In this document: positions 1-8,436 of the stretch, one piece after another
Layout of the letters: every line of letters starts with the position of its first letter
Position numbering within the stretch: position 1 is the first letter of the stretch
Assembly (NCBI RefSeq): GCF_004330295.1
Contig: NZ_SJOJ01000008.1
Coordinates: 1-64,000, forward strand
DNA length: 64,000 bases
Origin: Rahnella victoriana
GTDB lineage: Bacteria; Pseudomonadota; Gammaproteobacteria; Enterobacterales; Enterobacteriaceae
Reading direction: 5' to 3'
The notes under the pieces: model-generated
Database searches by the model: none
The model's input: the letters and a program-made list of their open reading frames with translations, nothing else
Told to the model about the DNA's origin: nothing
Translations under genes and position numbers: made by a program

Positions 1-288
1 CGTGTAGGCATAAAGCTGGACGAGAATCTCTTTGGTTTCGTTTATGGTGAGTCCTGCATCAAGACCCTGATTCAGGGCTGCATTCAGCTTATCCATCTGA
101 CTGCTGGCCATCGATGCCGCAATCAACGGGATGGCCTGTTGGCGGGCTGACAGCGTATCTGAAACGGTTTGTTCGTGGTTCATTTCTGAGGCTCCTTTGT
201 TGACGGGTGCAGCATGTGCCGCGAGACCAGAACCAAAGGTCAGCAGCACTGCTGCCGCTAATGCTTTAATGGGCGTGGTATTGTTCAT
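1..288 (-). CDS. Secreted carboxymuconolactone decarboxylase-like protein (C-terminus beyond window)
   Basis: The visible 96 codons begin with a signal peptide (Lys-8, then an Ala/Leu-rich core ending near AAHA, residues about 1-27). After that comes the start of an AhpD/CMD-like helical domain ([20 protein letters not shown]). CMD-family proteins are small helical enzymes or peroxidase-like proteins acting on lactones or peroxides; the CxxC-containing part, if present, lies outside the window, so the reaction is unknown. The start at 288 overlaps the end of the cupin gene by 23 bp, indicating translational coupling. An internal ATG at 180 would give a cytoplasmic form, but the in-frame signal peptide favours 288. 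Confidence is good for the family and low for the activity. Confidence 0.75.
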   Translation of the reverse strand, partial: MNNTTPIKALAAAVLLTFGSGLAAHAAPVNKGASEMNHEQTVSDTLSARQQAIPLIAASMASSQMDKLNAALNQGLDAGLTINETKEILVQLYAYT

Positions 289-745
289 CTGTCACTTTCT
301 CCATCCAGTTAACGCTTTTGCCATCCACAATCCCGGTTATCGCCAGATGCGTCATCGCGCTGCCGGGTGCCGCCCCGTGCCAGTGTTTGACGCCCGCCGG
401 GCAAGAGACAACATCACCCGCGCGGATAACCTGCACCGGCTGGCCTTCTTGTTGGGTCAGCCCGATACCTGAGGTCACAATCAGCCGCTGACCTGCCGGA
501 TGCGTATGCCAGGCGGAGCGGGCACCGGGTTCAAAGGTGACATAAGCCCCGGAAACACTGATGTCGTTATCCGGCTTGAAGAGCGGATCAACCCGGACGC
601 GACCGGTAAAGTTCTCGGCTGGCCCGAACACCACGTTCTGACTTCCGGCGGGGGCGATATGGACAGCGGGATTTTGCTCCGCTGCCCGTGATGAAAAGGT
701 GAAGAGGGGCAGTAACAGCCCGAGGTAACGTAAATGTCCGATCAT
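266..745 (-). CDS. Secreted cupin-domain protein
   Basis: A 159-residue protein starting [11 protein letters not shown], with a hydrophobic signal segment ending around residue 21 (SSRAA), so probably periplasmic. A single cupin barrel follows, with the first metal motif (AWHTHPAGQ) and the second ([16 protein letters not shown]). Such cupins often occur beside CMD-family proteins. The upstream in-frame codons back to 832 overlap the sensor-kinase gene and lack the signal-peptide logic, so 745 was chosen. It is downstream of a TGACA-N4-TGTCA box lying 81-96 bp before the start, and the CMD gene overlaps its end. The substrate is unknown; metal binding is inferred from the His residues. Confidence 0.85.
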   Translation of the reverse strand: MIGHLRYLGLLLPLFTFSSRAAEQNPAVHIAPAGSQNVVFGPAENFTGRVRVDPLFKPDNDISVSGAYVTFEPGARSAWHTHPAGQRLIVTSGIGLTQQEGQPVQVIRAGDVVSCPAGVKHWHGAAPGSAMTHLAITGIVDGKSVNWMEKVTDEQYHAH

Positions 746-809
746 GCAAAGCGTCCTTATCAATGAAGAGGGGATTGCCTGCGATGATTTTATCGGGGGG
801 GTGATGACG

Positions 810-2267
810 TCAGGCTGACGCCCCCCTGACAATTCTGTCAGTTAAACCGGGTCCCGGCTCAGCGCCGGATTGAGCATTGCCCGCCGCTTTATCCGCTTGT
901 ATTGCAAAGGTGAGGCCAAATGTATTGATGCCACCTTCACTACGCGCAAAGACATCTCCCCGGTGCATAATGGCGACGGCACGCACGATCGACAGGCCCA
1001 GCCCATGATGGGTATCACTCCTGGCCCGGGAGGTGTCAACGCGATAGAACCGCTCGAAAAGCCGGTGTAAGTGCTCTGGTGATATCGGATCGCCAGGGTT
1101 TGAAACTTCAACACAGGCCTGATGACCTTTTTCGCTTAACCGCACCGTTACCCTGCTGCCGGAGGGTGAATGTCTTGCGCTGTTTTCCAGTAAATTAGCC
1201 AGTGAGCGGTGGAACAGCCGCCGGTCGATGTGCGCGGTGACATCCCCCTCCACATCCAGAGAAAGCTGTTTTTCCGCAAAAGAGGGTTCCACATACTCCG
1301 CTGTTTTCAGGGTTTCTTCCCGCAGGGAAACCTGCGTAAGCTGGGAAGCATGTTCACCTGCATGAGCATGAGACAGGAACAGCATGTCGTTTACGATTGA
1401 CGTCATACGCTCAAGCTCCTCGAGATTGGAACCCAGTAACTCTTCCAGTTCTTCATGCGAACGCCGGCGTGAGAGACCCAGTTGCGTCTGACCGATAAGG
1501 TTTGTCAGCGGAGTACGGAGTTCATGCGCAACATCGGCGTTAAAGCTTTCGAGCTGACGCCAGGCGATTTCCTGACGTTCCAATACGCCGTTAAATGATG
1601 AGGCTAACTGCTGCAATTCTTCAGGCAACGCGCGGGTATTCAGGCGCTGACCATGATCCCCGGGAGCGAGATGTTCGGCCTCTTTACTGAGTGCTCCAAC
1701 GGGACGAAGACCGATCCTTGATACGATGTATCCCAGCAAGGCGACAATCACGACGCCCAGTGCGGCTATGATTAGCAGCGTCCGGGTGAAGGCATTCAGT
1801 GTGCCCATGTACGGCGTGGAGTCGATGGCAACCACATAGCGCAGCGCAGGTCTTTCAGCATTGGCAGGGATGGTTTTCACTAACAGGAATAGCGAGCATG
1901 CACCTTCCGATGCGCCGGGCACTTTATTAAAGCCTTCCTGCAAAGAAGACCACTGAACACCCACGGGTGGCGTTCCCCCCATGCTAAAGCGCGGGTTATC
2001 GCTCACTATCCAGTAGCGAACGCGCTCACCTTCAGAATTGGTTAACACAGTGAATTTATTGGCAAGCTGTGACCAGCCGTCCGCCGAGGTTCGTGCGGTG
2101 ATCCACGGACTCATTAATGATTCCCGGAACAGCAGTTCGTTATGCATCTGCTTTTGCAAAGAGTCATGTAAGGAGCTTCTGAGCAGGATGCCGATAACGG
2201 ATACAATCAGCAGCGCGGATAAGGCAAACATCAGCGCCAGATGAACGGAGATGGAACGCTCAGGCAT
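810..2267 (-). CDS. CusS/CopS-like sensor histidine kinase
   Basis: A 485-residue inner-membrane sensor kinase. One N-terminal membrane segment (about residues 8-29) and a second (about 162-183) bracket a periplasmic sensor domain of about 130 residues. HAMP follows (about 184-236), then HisKA with the phospho-acceptor His248 in [12 protein letters not shown], and an HATPase domain with N (NLLENSARH), G1 and G2 (GLGLSIV) boxes. The start at 2267 has AAGGGG six bases upstream; an alternative ATG at 2282 abuts the response-regulator stop and has no ribosome site. The family includes the CusS and CopS metal sensors. No Met/His-rich metal-binding loop is evident in the periplasmic part, so the signal may not be copper. 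Confidence 0.93.
   Translation of the reverse strand: MPERSISVHLALMFALSALLIVSVIGILLRSSLHDSLQKQMHNELLFRESLMSPWITARTSADGWSQLANKFTVLTNSEGERVRYWIVSDNPRFSMGGTPPVGVQWSSLQEGFNKVPGASEGACSLFLLVKTIPANAERPALRYVVAIDSTPYMGTLNAFTRTLLIIAALGVVIVALLGYIVSRIGLRPVGALSKEAEHLAPGDHGQRLNTRALPEELQQLASSFNGVLERQEIAWRQLESFNADVAHELRTPLTNLIGQTQLGLSRRRSHEELEELLGSNLEELERMTSIVNDMLFLSHAHAGEHASQLTQVSLREETLKTAEYVEPSFAEKQLSLDVEGDVTAHIDRRLFHRSLANLLENSARHSPSGSRVTVRLSEKGHQACVEVSNPGDPISPEHLHRLFERFYRVDTSRARSDTHHGLGLSIVRAVAIMHRGDVFARSEGGINTFGLTFAIQADKAAGNAQSGAEPGPGLTDRIVRGASA
826..841. promoter_or_regulatory. TGACA-N4-TGTCA palindrome (probable response-regulator box 2)
   Basis: CTGACAATTCTGTCAG is a perfect inverted repeat with the same arm and spacing as the palindrome upstream of the response regulator at 3158-3173. 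It lies inside the 3' end of the sensor-kinase gene, 81-96 bp before the cupin start, where an activator site for a cupin/CMD promoter would be expected. The geometry equals that of the known CusR box (TGACA-N4-TGTCA). Confidence 0.6.
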
Positions 2268-2282
2268 GCTTATCCCCTTCAT

Positions 2283-2963
2283 TTATTCGGACCGGACTTC
2301 GAGGACATAACCCATGCCACGGACGGTATGCAGTAGTTTGATATCGAACGGGGCATCCACTTTGGCTCGCAGACGTTTAATGGCGACTTCAACCACATTG
2401 GCATCGCTGTCAAAATTCATGTCCCATATCTGCTCAGCAATCATCATCTTTGACAGAATCTCACCCTGATGACGGGACATAAGACTCAGCAGGGAAAACT
2501 CTTTTGCGGTAAGTTCCAGTCGCGTTCCGGCGCGAAAAACGCGGCGAGCCAGTAAGTCGAGGTGCAGATCGTGAATTTGCAACTGGGTGATGTCCGCGCC
2601 ATCCGTAGCGCGGCGGCGCACCAGTGCCTGAATGCGCGCCACCAGTTCAATAAGCGAAAAGGGCTTGGGAAGATAATCATCCGCGCCAAGGCGCAGCCCT
2701 TTGACGCGCTCATCGACCGACCCCCGTGCAGAGAGCATCAGCACCGGCGTCTGTTTGACAGCCCGCACCCCCTCGAGAACCCGGTAGCCATCCATCCCCG
2801 GCAGCATGACATCCAGGATTATCGCGTCGTAGTCGAACTCCAGCGCGTAATGAAGACCTTCAGCGCCATCTGCAGAAACATCTACCGTAAATCCGGACTC
2901 ACTCAACGCACGGTTGAGATAGGTTGACGTTTTTTCTTCATCTTCGACTAACAACAGGCGCAT
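2283..2963 (-). CDS. CusR/CopR-like response regulator (OmpR/PhoB family)
   Basis: A 226-residue response regulator. The receiver domain (1-118) has acidic residues E7/D8/E9, phospho-acceptor Asp51 in ILDVMLPGMDG and Lys101 in PKPFS. The winged-helix DNA-binding domain (about 128-224) carries the typical ELTAKEFSLL and RGMGYVL motifs. It ends 15 bp before the sensor kinase start, so the pair is one operon. GAGGAAG precedes the ATG. The match to CusR-type regulators and the TGACA-N4-TGTCA palindromes nearby agree with each other. The signal sensed is unknown; its neighbours (cupin, CMD, secreted hydrolase) are not metal efflux genes. Confidence 0.95.
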   Translation of the reverse strand: MRLLLVEDEEKTSTYLNRALSESGFTVDVSADGAEGLHYALEFDYDAIILDVMLPGMDGYRVLEGVRAVKQTPVLMLSARGSVDERVKGLRLGADDYLPKPFSLIELVARIQALVRRRATDGADITQLQIHDLHLDLLARRVFRAGTRLELTAKEFSLLSLMSRHQGEILSKMMIAEQIWDMNFDSDANVVEVAIKRLRAKVDAPFDIKLLHTVRGMGYVLEVRSE

Positions 2964-2977
2964 AACGGGACTTCCTC

Positions 2978-3109
2978 TTAACTTTTCATCGGTGCTTCAA
3001 CATCGGAATAAACCTGCACAGCATCCGGCAGACGTTGACCCTGGATAGTGATGGCATCCAGTGAGCGGGTACCCGCCCCGGCGACTAACAGCTTGCGTCG
3101 TGCTGGCAT
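2978..3109 (-). CDS. Possible 43-residue ORF upstream of the response regulator
   Basis: A short frame starting MPARRKLLVAGAGTRSLDA and ending 14 bp before the response-regulator start. Its ATG lies 10 bases inside another ATG that has an excellent AGGAGG ribosome site, but that other frame stops after 11 codons. This could be a frameshifted remnant, a small co-transcribed protein, or chance. I recognise no family. Confidence 0.3.
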   Translation of the reverse strand: MPARRKLLVAGAGTRSLDAITIQGQRLPDAVQVYSDVEAPMKS

Positions 3110-3157
3110 TGTTGGGTCATTCTGCCTCCTGATTGCCAACATAAAGCTGACAGTTAC

Positions 3158-3173
3158 CTGACAGCGTTGTCAG
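3158..3173. promoter_or_regulatory. TGACA-N4-TGTCA palindrome (probable response-regulator box 1)
   Basis: CTGACAGCGTTGTCAG is an inverted repeat with 6-bp arms, preceded by another CTGACAG half-site at 3147-3153 and followed by a lone half-site at 3232-3238. It sits between the leftward response-regulator operon and the rightward hydrolase, so it could serve autoregulation and hydrolase control. The spacing is that of CusR boxes. Confidence 0.65.
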
Positions 3174-3316
3174 AAACACTTACCCATCGCAGTCCCTTTC
3201 CTGACGAAAATGTTATTTCCCCGTCACGATGCTGACAGCCCTCTCTGCCTACTCTGAGCCTGCAAATTTGATTCCGCGAGCCTGCATAACCAGGCCAACA
3301 CTCATCGGGAAAGACC

Positions 3317-4366
3317 ATGAAATTTACGCTTATCAGTGCAATGCTAATCACGGCAATGGCCGGAGCCACCTCAGTCAATGCGGCTGATTACAAAAAAAAT
3401 CCATTCACACTCGTCTATGACGGTGCCATCACTGAGAACGTCAAAGGCAAGGTCAACATTCATCCGGTGAAATACGATCTGCATGGCATCCAGATTGCGG
3501 CGAATGTCTATACCCCTGCTGACTACGATCCCGCCAAAAAATACCCTGCGGTGGTGGTTGCACATCCGAATGGCGGCGTAAAAGAGCAGGTCGCAGGTTT
3601 GTATGCCCAGCGTCTCGCAGAGCAGGGCTACATCACGATTACCGCCGATGCGGCTTATCAGGGTGCCAGCGGTGGTATGCCTCGCAGCGTGGATAAACCG
3701 GCTAACCGTATTGAGGATGTTCACGGCATGGCTGACTACATCAGCCAGTATCCTGGTGTGGATACCGCCCGCCTTGGTCTGCTGGGTATTTGCGGAGGCG
3801 GCGGGTATTCACTGGTTGCCGCCGAGACGGACAAGCGGTTCAAATCGATAGCAACCATCAGCATGTTTAACTCCGGGCTTGTGCGCCGCAACGGTATGCA
3901 GGATTCACAGCGGGATACTCTCCAGCAGCGTCTTCAGCAGGCTTCTGACGCACGTGCTCAGGAAGCCGCCGGAGGAGAAGTGCTTTACTCCGGCGATGCC
4001 AACCTGACGGATGAACAGATTGCTAAATTACCTTTTGCCTTGTATCGCCAGGGCTACGAGTACTACTGGAAAACCCACGCGCACCCGAACTCCACGTTTA
4101 AATACACCACCAGCAGCCTGTTAGATTTGATGAACTTTGACGTGACGGACCATATCAATCTCATCAATAAACCGCTGCTGATGATTGCCGGTACAAAAGC
4201 GGATACGCTCTATATGACTGAAGATGCGTTCGCGAAAGCCACCGGTACGAAAGACAAAGAACTCTTCCTGATCGAGGGCGCTACCCATATCGAGGCGTAT
4301 TGGGTACCTAAATACGTAGACCAGGCAATGCAAAAGCTGGACGTCTTCTTCGATAAGAATATTTAA
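3317..4366 (+). CDS. Secreted alpha/beta hydrolase with Cys at the nucleophile elbow
   Basis: A 349-residue protein with a signal peptide (cleavage near VNA-AD, residue 22). The alpha/beta-hydrolase core has an oxyanion-side motif HPNGGVKEQ (83-91), a nucleophile elbow G-I-C-G-G around Cys159, and plausible Asp296 and His324 (GATHIEAYW) as the rest of the triad. Cys instead of Ser at the elbow recalls dienelactone hydrolases and the YcjY-like group. Divergent from the two-component operon, with a TGACA-type box between them. The substrate is unknown. Fold confidence is high; the Cys-nucleophile role is inferred from position only. Confidence 0.9.
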   Translation: MKFTLISAMLITAMAGATSVNAADYKKNPFTLVYDGAITENVKGKVNIHPVKYDLHGIQIAANVYTPADYDPAKKYPAVVVAHPNGGVKEQVAGLYAQRLAEQGYITITADAAYQGASGGMPRSVDKPANRIEDVHGMADYISQYPGVDTARLGLLGICGGGGYSLVAAETDKRFKSIATISMFNSGLVRRNGMQDSQRDTLQQRLQQASDARAQEAAGGEVLYSGDANLTDEQIAKLPFALYRQGYEYYWKTHAHPNSTFKYTTSSLLDLMNFDVTDHINLINKPLLMIAGTKADTLYMTEDAFAKATGTKDKELFLIEGATHIEAYWVPKYVDQAMQKLDVFFDKNI

Positions 4367-4382
4367 TCAGCCCCCGCTGATG

Positions 4383-4403
4383 CCCCGGCCGTGCAGGCCG
4401 GGG
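4383..4403 (+). terminator. GC-rich hairpin after the hydrolase
   Basis: CCCCGGCC-GTGCA-GGCCGGGG forms a perfect 8-bp stem 16 bp after the hydrolase stop. No T-run follows, so it is a terminator-like or mRNA-stabilising hairpin rather than a canonical terminator. Confidence 0.5.
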
Positions 4404-4738
4404 TATGTCCATTAGCTGTAGCCACTTTCCGCTAGCGTATTCACACAACAGACCCAGATTAACGAAGTTGCAGTGAAAGATAATTGCGCTGCTTAGATAG
4501 GCGCTATGAATAGAATTCATAGACCTCATCTGGAGCAGAGAATGAAAATGATAAGCCTGACGTGAGAGAAACAGCGAGCCGGGTGAATTCCGTTCCCTGA
4601 TGATAGCCATCAGGGCGATTCAACGGCTGGGGTATTCATTTAAGGGGGGGGGCGGTGAAGTGTCGTACACCGGGACGGTTTTTCATGCTAATTCGTTGAA
4701 CCTGAATCCTATAAATAATCGCCACGATGCAAGAAAAG
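4404..4738. other. Intergenic stretch without recognised features
   Basis: About 335 bp between the hydrolase hairpin and the tRNA-Asn terminator. Short frames here have no ribosome site or recognisable family; nothing supportable was seen. Confidence 0.4.
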
Positions 4739-4744
4739 CAAAAA

Positions 4745-4770
4745 GCCCGCTTCAGTTTCCTGAAGCGGGC
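4745..4770 (-). terminator. Terminator of tRNA-Asn
   Basis: GCCCGCTTCA-GTTTCC-TGAAGCGGGC is a perfect 10-bp stem flanked by A4 and T4 tracts, so it works in both directions. It lies 11 bp past the tRNA-Asn 3' end. Confidence 0.85.
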
Positions 4771-4780
4771 TTTTCTAATT

Positions 4781-4856
4781 TGGCTCCTCTGACTGGACTC
4801 GAACCAGTGACATACGGATTAACAGTCCGCCGTTCTACCGACTGAACTACAGAGGA
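4781..4856 (-). tRNA. tRNA-Asn (anticodon GTT)
   Basis: A complete 76-nt tRNA on the minus strand. The acceptor stem TCCTCTG pairs with CAGAGGA, GTT anticodon sits in the loop GACTGTTAATC, the TPsiC arm reads TGGTTCGAGTCCA and CCA is encoded. It is essentially identical to enterobacterial tRNA-Asn. tRNA-Asn genes are frequent island integration sites, but no duplicated 3' end was seen nearby. Confidence 0.97.
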
Positions 4857-4874
4857 ATCGTGTGAACGGGGCGA

Positions 4875-4903
4875 ATAATAGCGACTGCCCCGTGGCATGT
4901 CAA
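4875..4903 (-). promoter_or_regulatory. Sigma-70 promoter of tRNA-Asn
   Basis: On the minus strand a -35 TTGACA and a -10 TATTAT are separated by exactly 17 bp. A C-rich GCCCCG discriminator typical of stringently controlled stable-RNA promoters follows, about 15-20 bp before the tRNA. The remaining 4904-5251 leads to the RpiR gene and shows no gene. Confidence 0.8.
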
Positions 4904-5251
4904 AGGGTTAAGGAAAAAAGTTGTCTGACTGTTTCCTTAATATCCAACCTGTTGACTATTAAGACAAAGTGATTAAAACCTCGGCTTTTACTTCTCCGCA
5001 CCGGCGTGGTATCTCCCGATGCTGCACTAAAAGCACACATAAGTTGCCTGATTGTTGTGCAGCGGTTATCGGGAAAACCCGCGCGGGGAAATATTACGCC
5101 CGGCTTTTGACCTTCCTGCGCCATAAATCCGTCACAAACTCAGATCTGCTGCACAAATTTCACTCATTTCCCAGAATTGGCACACCCCGTGCATTGTTAT
5201 TTTACTAACAGCAGCTAGTTTTTTGACAATGAAGCAACAAGAGGTTAACCG

Positions 5252-6124
5252 ATGCAGCCTGCTCAGGATGTGATTTCACAGATCGAAGCCTCGTTTGCCG
5301 GTCAGACGCCAACGGGCAAACGCATCGCCGGTTATCTGCTGGCGAATCTGGCGCAGATCCCGTTTGAAACGGCGGACAGCATTGCGCGCAGTGCCGCGAC
5401 CAGCGGGATTTCAGTCGGCCGCTATCTGCGCAGTCTGGGCTATCGCAATCTGGATCACTTCAAGCAAACGCTGCGTCTGCAAAGCGGCACCTCCTATCAG
5501 CCGTGGGTGGTGACCGATCGTCTTGGCGCTTACCGCGAACGCAGCAAACAGCCGCAGCAGGAAAAACTACAGCAGTCGCTGGCGCTCGAACTGGAAGCCA
5601 TCAGTCACGTTTACCAGCTCGCACAGACTGACAGCTTTGCGCAGGTCAGCCGCCGTCTGGCCGATGCGGAAGCGGTGTTTATCCTCGGCATACAGTCGGT
5701 GCGCGGCATTGCCAATAATTTCTCCAGTTATCTCGAATACTTGCGGCCAAAAGTGTATTTCGCCGACGGGCTTTCCGGCACTTATGTGGAATCCCTCAAC
5801 TCAGAATTTGCGCAGCCGTATCTGGTGGTCACTGACACCCGCGCCTATTCAAAAATGGCGCAAACCTATTGTGAAGCGGCCTGCGAGCGCGGCCTGAACG
5901 TGGCGCTGATCACTGACATTTATTGTCCGTGGGCGCGCGATTATCCGGTGGATCTGTTGCAGGTAAAAACCGACACCGGCCAGTTCTGGGACTCGATGGC
6001 GCCGCTCAGCTGCCTGTTCAATCTGCTCTGTTCGGCGGTGCTCGAACTGCGCGGTAACGAAGTGGAACAGCGGCTGGCCAACAACCGGGTACTGCAAAAA
6101 CAGCTTGGGCAATTTGAATCGTAA
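5252..6124 (+). CDS. MurR/RpiR-family transcriptional regulator
   Basis: A 290-residue regulator. The N-terminal RpiR helix-turn-helix domain (about 5-80) carries the motif ATSGISVGRYLRSLGYRNLDHFK in place of the family pattern ATS-x-T-V-x-RF-x-x-LGY-x-G-x-x-x-FK. A SIS sugar-phosphate-binding domain follows (about 125-260). It starts 36 bp before ddpX in the same direction and probably controls the downstream operon. The family usually senses phosphosugars, including muramic acid derivatives, which would fit a cell-wall peptide operon. GAGGTTAACCG precedes the ATG. The effector is inferred only. Confidence 0.9.
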   Translation: MQPAQDVISQIEASFAGQTPTGKRIAGYLLANLAQIPFETADSIARSAATSGISVGRYLRSLGYRNLDHFKQTLRLQSGTSYQPWVVTDRLGAYRERSKQPQQEKLQQSLALELEAISHVYQLAQTDSFAQVSRRLADAEAVFILGIQSVRGIANNFSSYLEYLRPKVYFADGLSGTYVESLNSEFAQPYLVVTDTRAYSKMAQTYCEAACERGLNVALITDIYCPWARDYPVDLLQVKTDTGQFWDSMAPLSCLFNLLCSAVLELRGNEVEQRLANNRVLQKQLGQFES

Positions 6125-6160
6125 TTTCACTGCAAAGACAGGAACGGAAAGATATCCATC

Positions 6161-6748
6161 ATGACCATCAATACGAAAACACCTGACATCGCGCTGACGG
6201 ATCTGGCTGAGCTTCTGCCGGATGCCGTGATCGACCTGAAATACGCCACGGCAGATAACCTGACCGGTCAGCCTATTTACCGCGAATCACGCTGCCTGCT
6301 GCATCCCGATGCGGCGTCGGCACTGGCTCGCTGTCACGAGGTGGCAAAACTGGCCGGGTTCGGGCTGAAAATTTATGACGCTTACCGGCCGCAGGCGGCG
6401 CAGGCCTGTCTGTGGGCGGCATTCCCGAATCCGGATTATGTGGTGGATATCAAACTCGGATCCCATCACAGCCGCGGCGTGGCCGTCGATCTCACCCTGC
6501 TGGATGAACAGGGTGAGGTGGTGGATATGGGCGCGGGCTTTGATGAAATGACCGAGGTGTCGCATCCGTTTTATCCCGATTTACCGCCACACATTCAGCG
6601 TAACCGCTTGTTGCTCAATGCCGTGATGGCGGCGGGCGGCTTTAAAGGTATCACCAGCGAGTGGTGGCACTTCGAATTACCGGATGCCAAAACGTATCCG
6701 TTGTTGGAAGAGCGGTTCGGCTGTTATCCGCCGGTCAGTGCCGCGTAA
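6161..6748 (+). CDS. ddpX: D-alanyl-D-alanine dipeptidase (VanX/DdpX family)
   Basis: A 195-residue zinc dipeptidase that cleaves D-Ala-D-Ala. The VanX catalytic set is visible: Arg76 in DAYRP, zinc ligands His103 and Asp110 in SHHSRGVAVDL, catalytic Glu167 and zinc ligand His170 in SEWWHF. There is no signal peptide, so it is cytoplasmic and acts on dipeptide imported by the transporter encoded next. In E. coli ddpX also heads a ddpXABCDF operon. Only 48 bp separate its stop from ddpA. Confidence 0.95.
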   Translation: MTINTKTPDIALTDLAELLPDAVIDLKYATADNLTGQPIYRESRCLLHPDAASALARCHEVAKLAGFGLKIYDAYRPQAAQACLWAAFPNPDYVVDIKLGSHHSRGVAVDLTLLDEQGEVVDMGAGFDEMTEVSHPFYPDLPPHIQRNRLLLNAVMAAGGFKGITSEWWHFELPDAKTYPLLEERFGCYPPVSAA

Positions 6749-6796
6749 TCATTGCACGTCTCTTATCCCTTTTTTGACAGAGCCAGGAGTTCTCCG

Positions 6797-8374
6797 ATGA
6801 GCAACACAGCAATTAACACGTTCCGCAAAAATACCAAAACACAGATCGCCGGTGCCCTTTTACTTGCCTTGTCTGGCCTGAGTGTTGCGGCGCAGGCGGC
6901 CGTGCCGAAAGACATGCTGGTGATCGGCAAAGCGGCGGATCCGCAAACGCTGGATCCGGCAGTGACCATTGATAACAACGACTGGACGGTCACGTATCCG
7001 GCGTACCAGCGTCTGGTGCAGTACAAAACAGAAGACGGCAAAGGCTCGACGCAGGTGGAAGGCGACCTGGCGGCAAGCTGGACAGCCTCGCCGGATCAGC
7101 TGGTGTGGACGTTCAAACTCAAACCGGGCGCGAAATTTGATGACGGCACGGAGGTGAATGCCGATGCGGTGAAATGGTCATTTGACCGCCTGATGAAAAT
7201 CGGTCAGGGGCCGTCGGAAGCATTTCCAAAAGACATGACCGTGACGGTGGTGGATCCGATCACCGTGACGTTCACGCTGAAAACGCCGTTCGCACCTTTC
7301 CTTTACACGCTGGCGAATGACGGCGCAGGCATCGTCAACCCGGCAATTGCCAAAGCCAATCCGGCCGATGAAGGCAAGGCGTGGCTGGCAGGGCATACCG
7401 CCGGTTCCGGCCCGTATAAGCTGGATCGCTGGCAGAAAGGGCAGCAACTGGTGCTGGTGCCGAATCCGCATTACAGCGGCGCGAAACCTGCGTTCAAACG
7501 CGTGACGGTGAAAATTATCGGTGAGAGCGCCAGCCGCCGCCTGCAACTGTCGCGCGGGGATCTGGATATCGCCGATTCCCTGCCGATGGATCAGCTGGCC
7601 GCGCTGAAAAAAGAAGACAAAGTGGCGGTGGAAGAATTCCCGTCGCTGCGCGTGACCTATCTGTATCTCAACAATGCTAAAGCGCCGATGAATCAGGTGG
7701 ATTTACGCCGCGCGATCTCCTCTGCCGTGGATTATCAGGGCATGGTGAAAGGCATTCTCGGCGGTAACGCCAAACAGATGCGCGGGCCGATCCCGGACGG
7801 CATGTGGGGCTTCGACCCGACGGCGAAACAATACAGTCTGGATCTGACGCAAGCCAAAGCCGATCTGGAAAAGGTCAAAGACAAACCACAGACGCTGGAT
7901 TTCCTCTATTCCGATAACGATCCGAACTGGGAATCCATCGCGCTTTCCGTGCAGGCCAGTCTCGGTCAGGCCGGGATCAACGTGAAGCTGGAAAAACTGG
8001 CTAACGCCACCATGCGCGACCGTATCGGACAGGGCGATTACGACATCTCCATCGGTAACTGGAGCCCGGACTTCGCCGACCCGTACATGTTTATGAACTA
8101 CTGGTTTGAGTCCGATAAGAAAGGGCTGCCGGGTAACCGTTCCTTCTATTCCAACCCGGACGTGGATGCGTTGCTGAAAAAAGCCGTGTCAGTCACCGAT
8201 CAGAAACAGCGCACTGATTACTACCAGCAGGCGCAGAAAATCGTCATTGACGAGGCGGCGTATGTCTATCTGTTCCAGAAAAACTATCAGGTGGCGATGA
8301 ACAAAGACGTCAAAGGTTTCGTCTTTAACCCGATGCTGGAGCAGGTGTTTAACGTGGGGCAAATGCATAAGTAA
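6797..8374 (+). CDS. ddpA: Dipeptide ABC transporter, periplasmic binding protein (DdpA-like)
   Basis: A 525-residue SBP family 5 protein. The chosen ATG at 6797 has AGGAG upstream and starts a long signal peptide (cleavage near AAQA-AV, about residue 35). The frame is open back to 6752 but that would add an unlikely tail. The family signature appears early (AADPQTLDPAVTIDN). It is expected to bind D-Ala-D-Ala or related dipeptides for import; specificity is inferred from the adjacent ddpX. The next gene follows after 62 bp. Confidence 0.9.
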   Translation: MSNTAINTFRKNTKTQIAGALLLALSGLSVAAQAAVPKDMLVIGKAADPQTLDPAVTIDNNDWTVTYPAYQRLVQYKTEDGKGSTQVEGDLAASWTASPDQLVWTFKLKPGAKFDDGTEVNADAVKWSFDRLMKIGQGPSEAFPKDMTVTVVDPITVTFTLKTPFAPFLYTLANDGAGIVNPAIAKANPADEGKAWLAGHTAGSGPYKLDRWQKGQQLVLVPNPHYSGAKPAFKRVTVKIIGESASRRLQLSRGDLDIADSLPMDQLAALKKEDKVAVEEFPSLRVTYLYLNNAKAPMNQVDLRRAISSAVDYQGMVKGILGGNAKQMRGPIPDGMWGFDPTAKQYSLDLTQAKADLEKVKDKPQTLDFLYSDNDPNWESIALSVQASLGQAGINVKLEKLANATMRDRIGQGDYDISIGNWSPDFADPYMFMNYWFESDKKGLPGNRSFYSNPDVDALLKKAVSVTDQKQRTDYYQQAQKIVIDEAAYVYLFQKNYQVAMNKDVKGFVFNPMLEQVFNVGQMHK

Positions 8375-8436
8375 AACAGCAACATCATTCACGAAACCCC
8401 TTTTCGAAATTAAAGGGGTTTACGGGGAAAAACACT

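Noticed and set aside
131..472. 113-codon plus-strand frame near the left edge
   Set aside because: It overlaps the cupin and the signal-peptide CMD gene on the other strand, both with family matches; no ribosome site or homology.
810..2963. Copper-resistance two-component system by name
   Set aside because: Family resemblance to CusRS is clear, but no efflux or copper-binding genes adjoin it, so a metal signal was not claimed.
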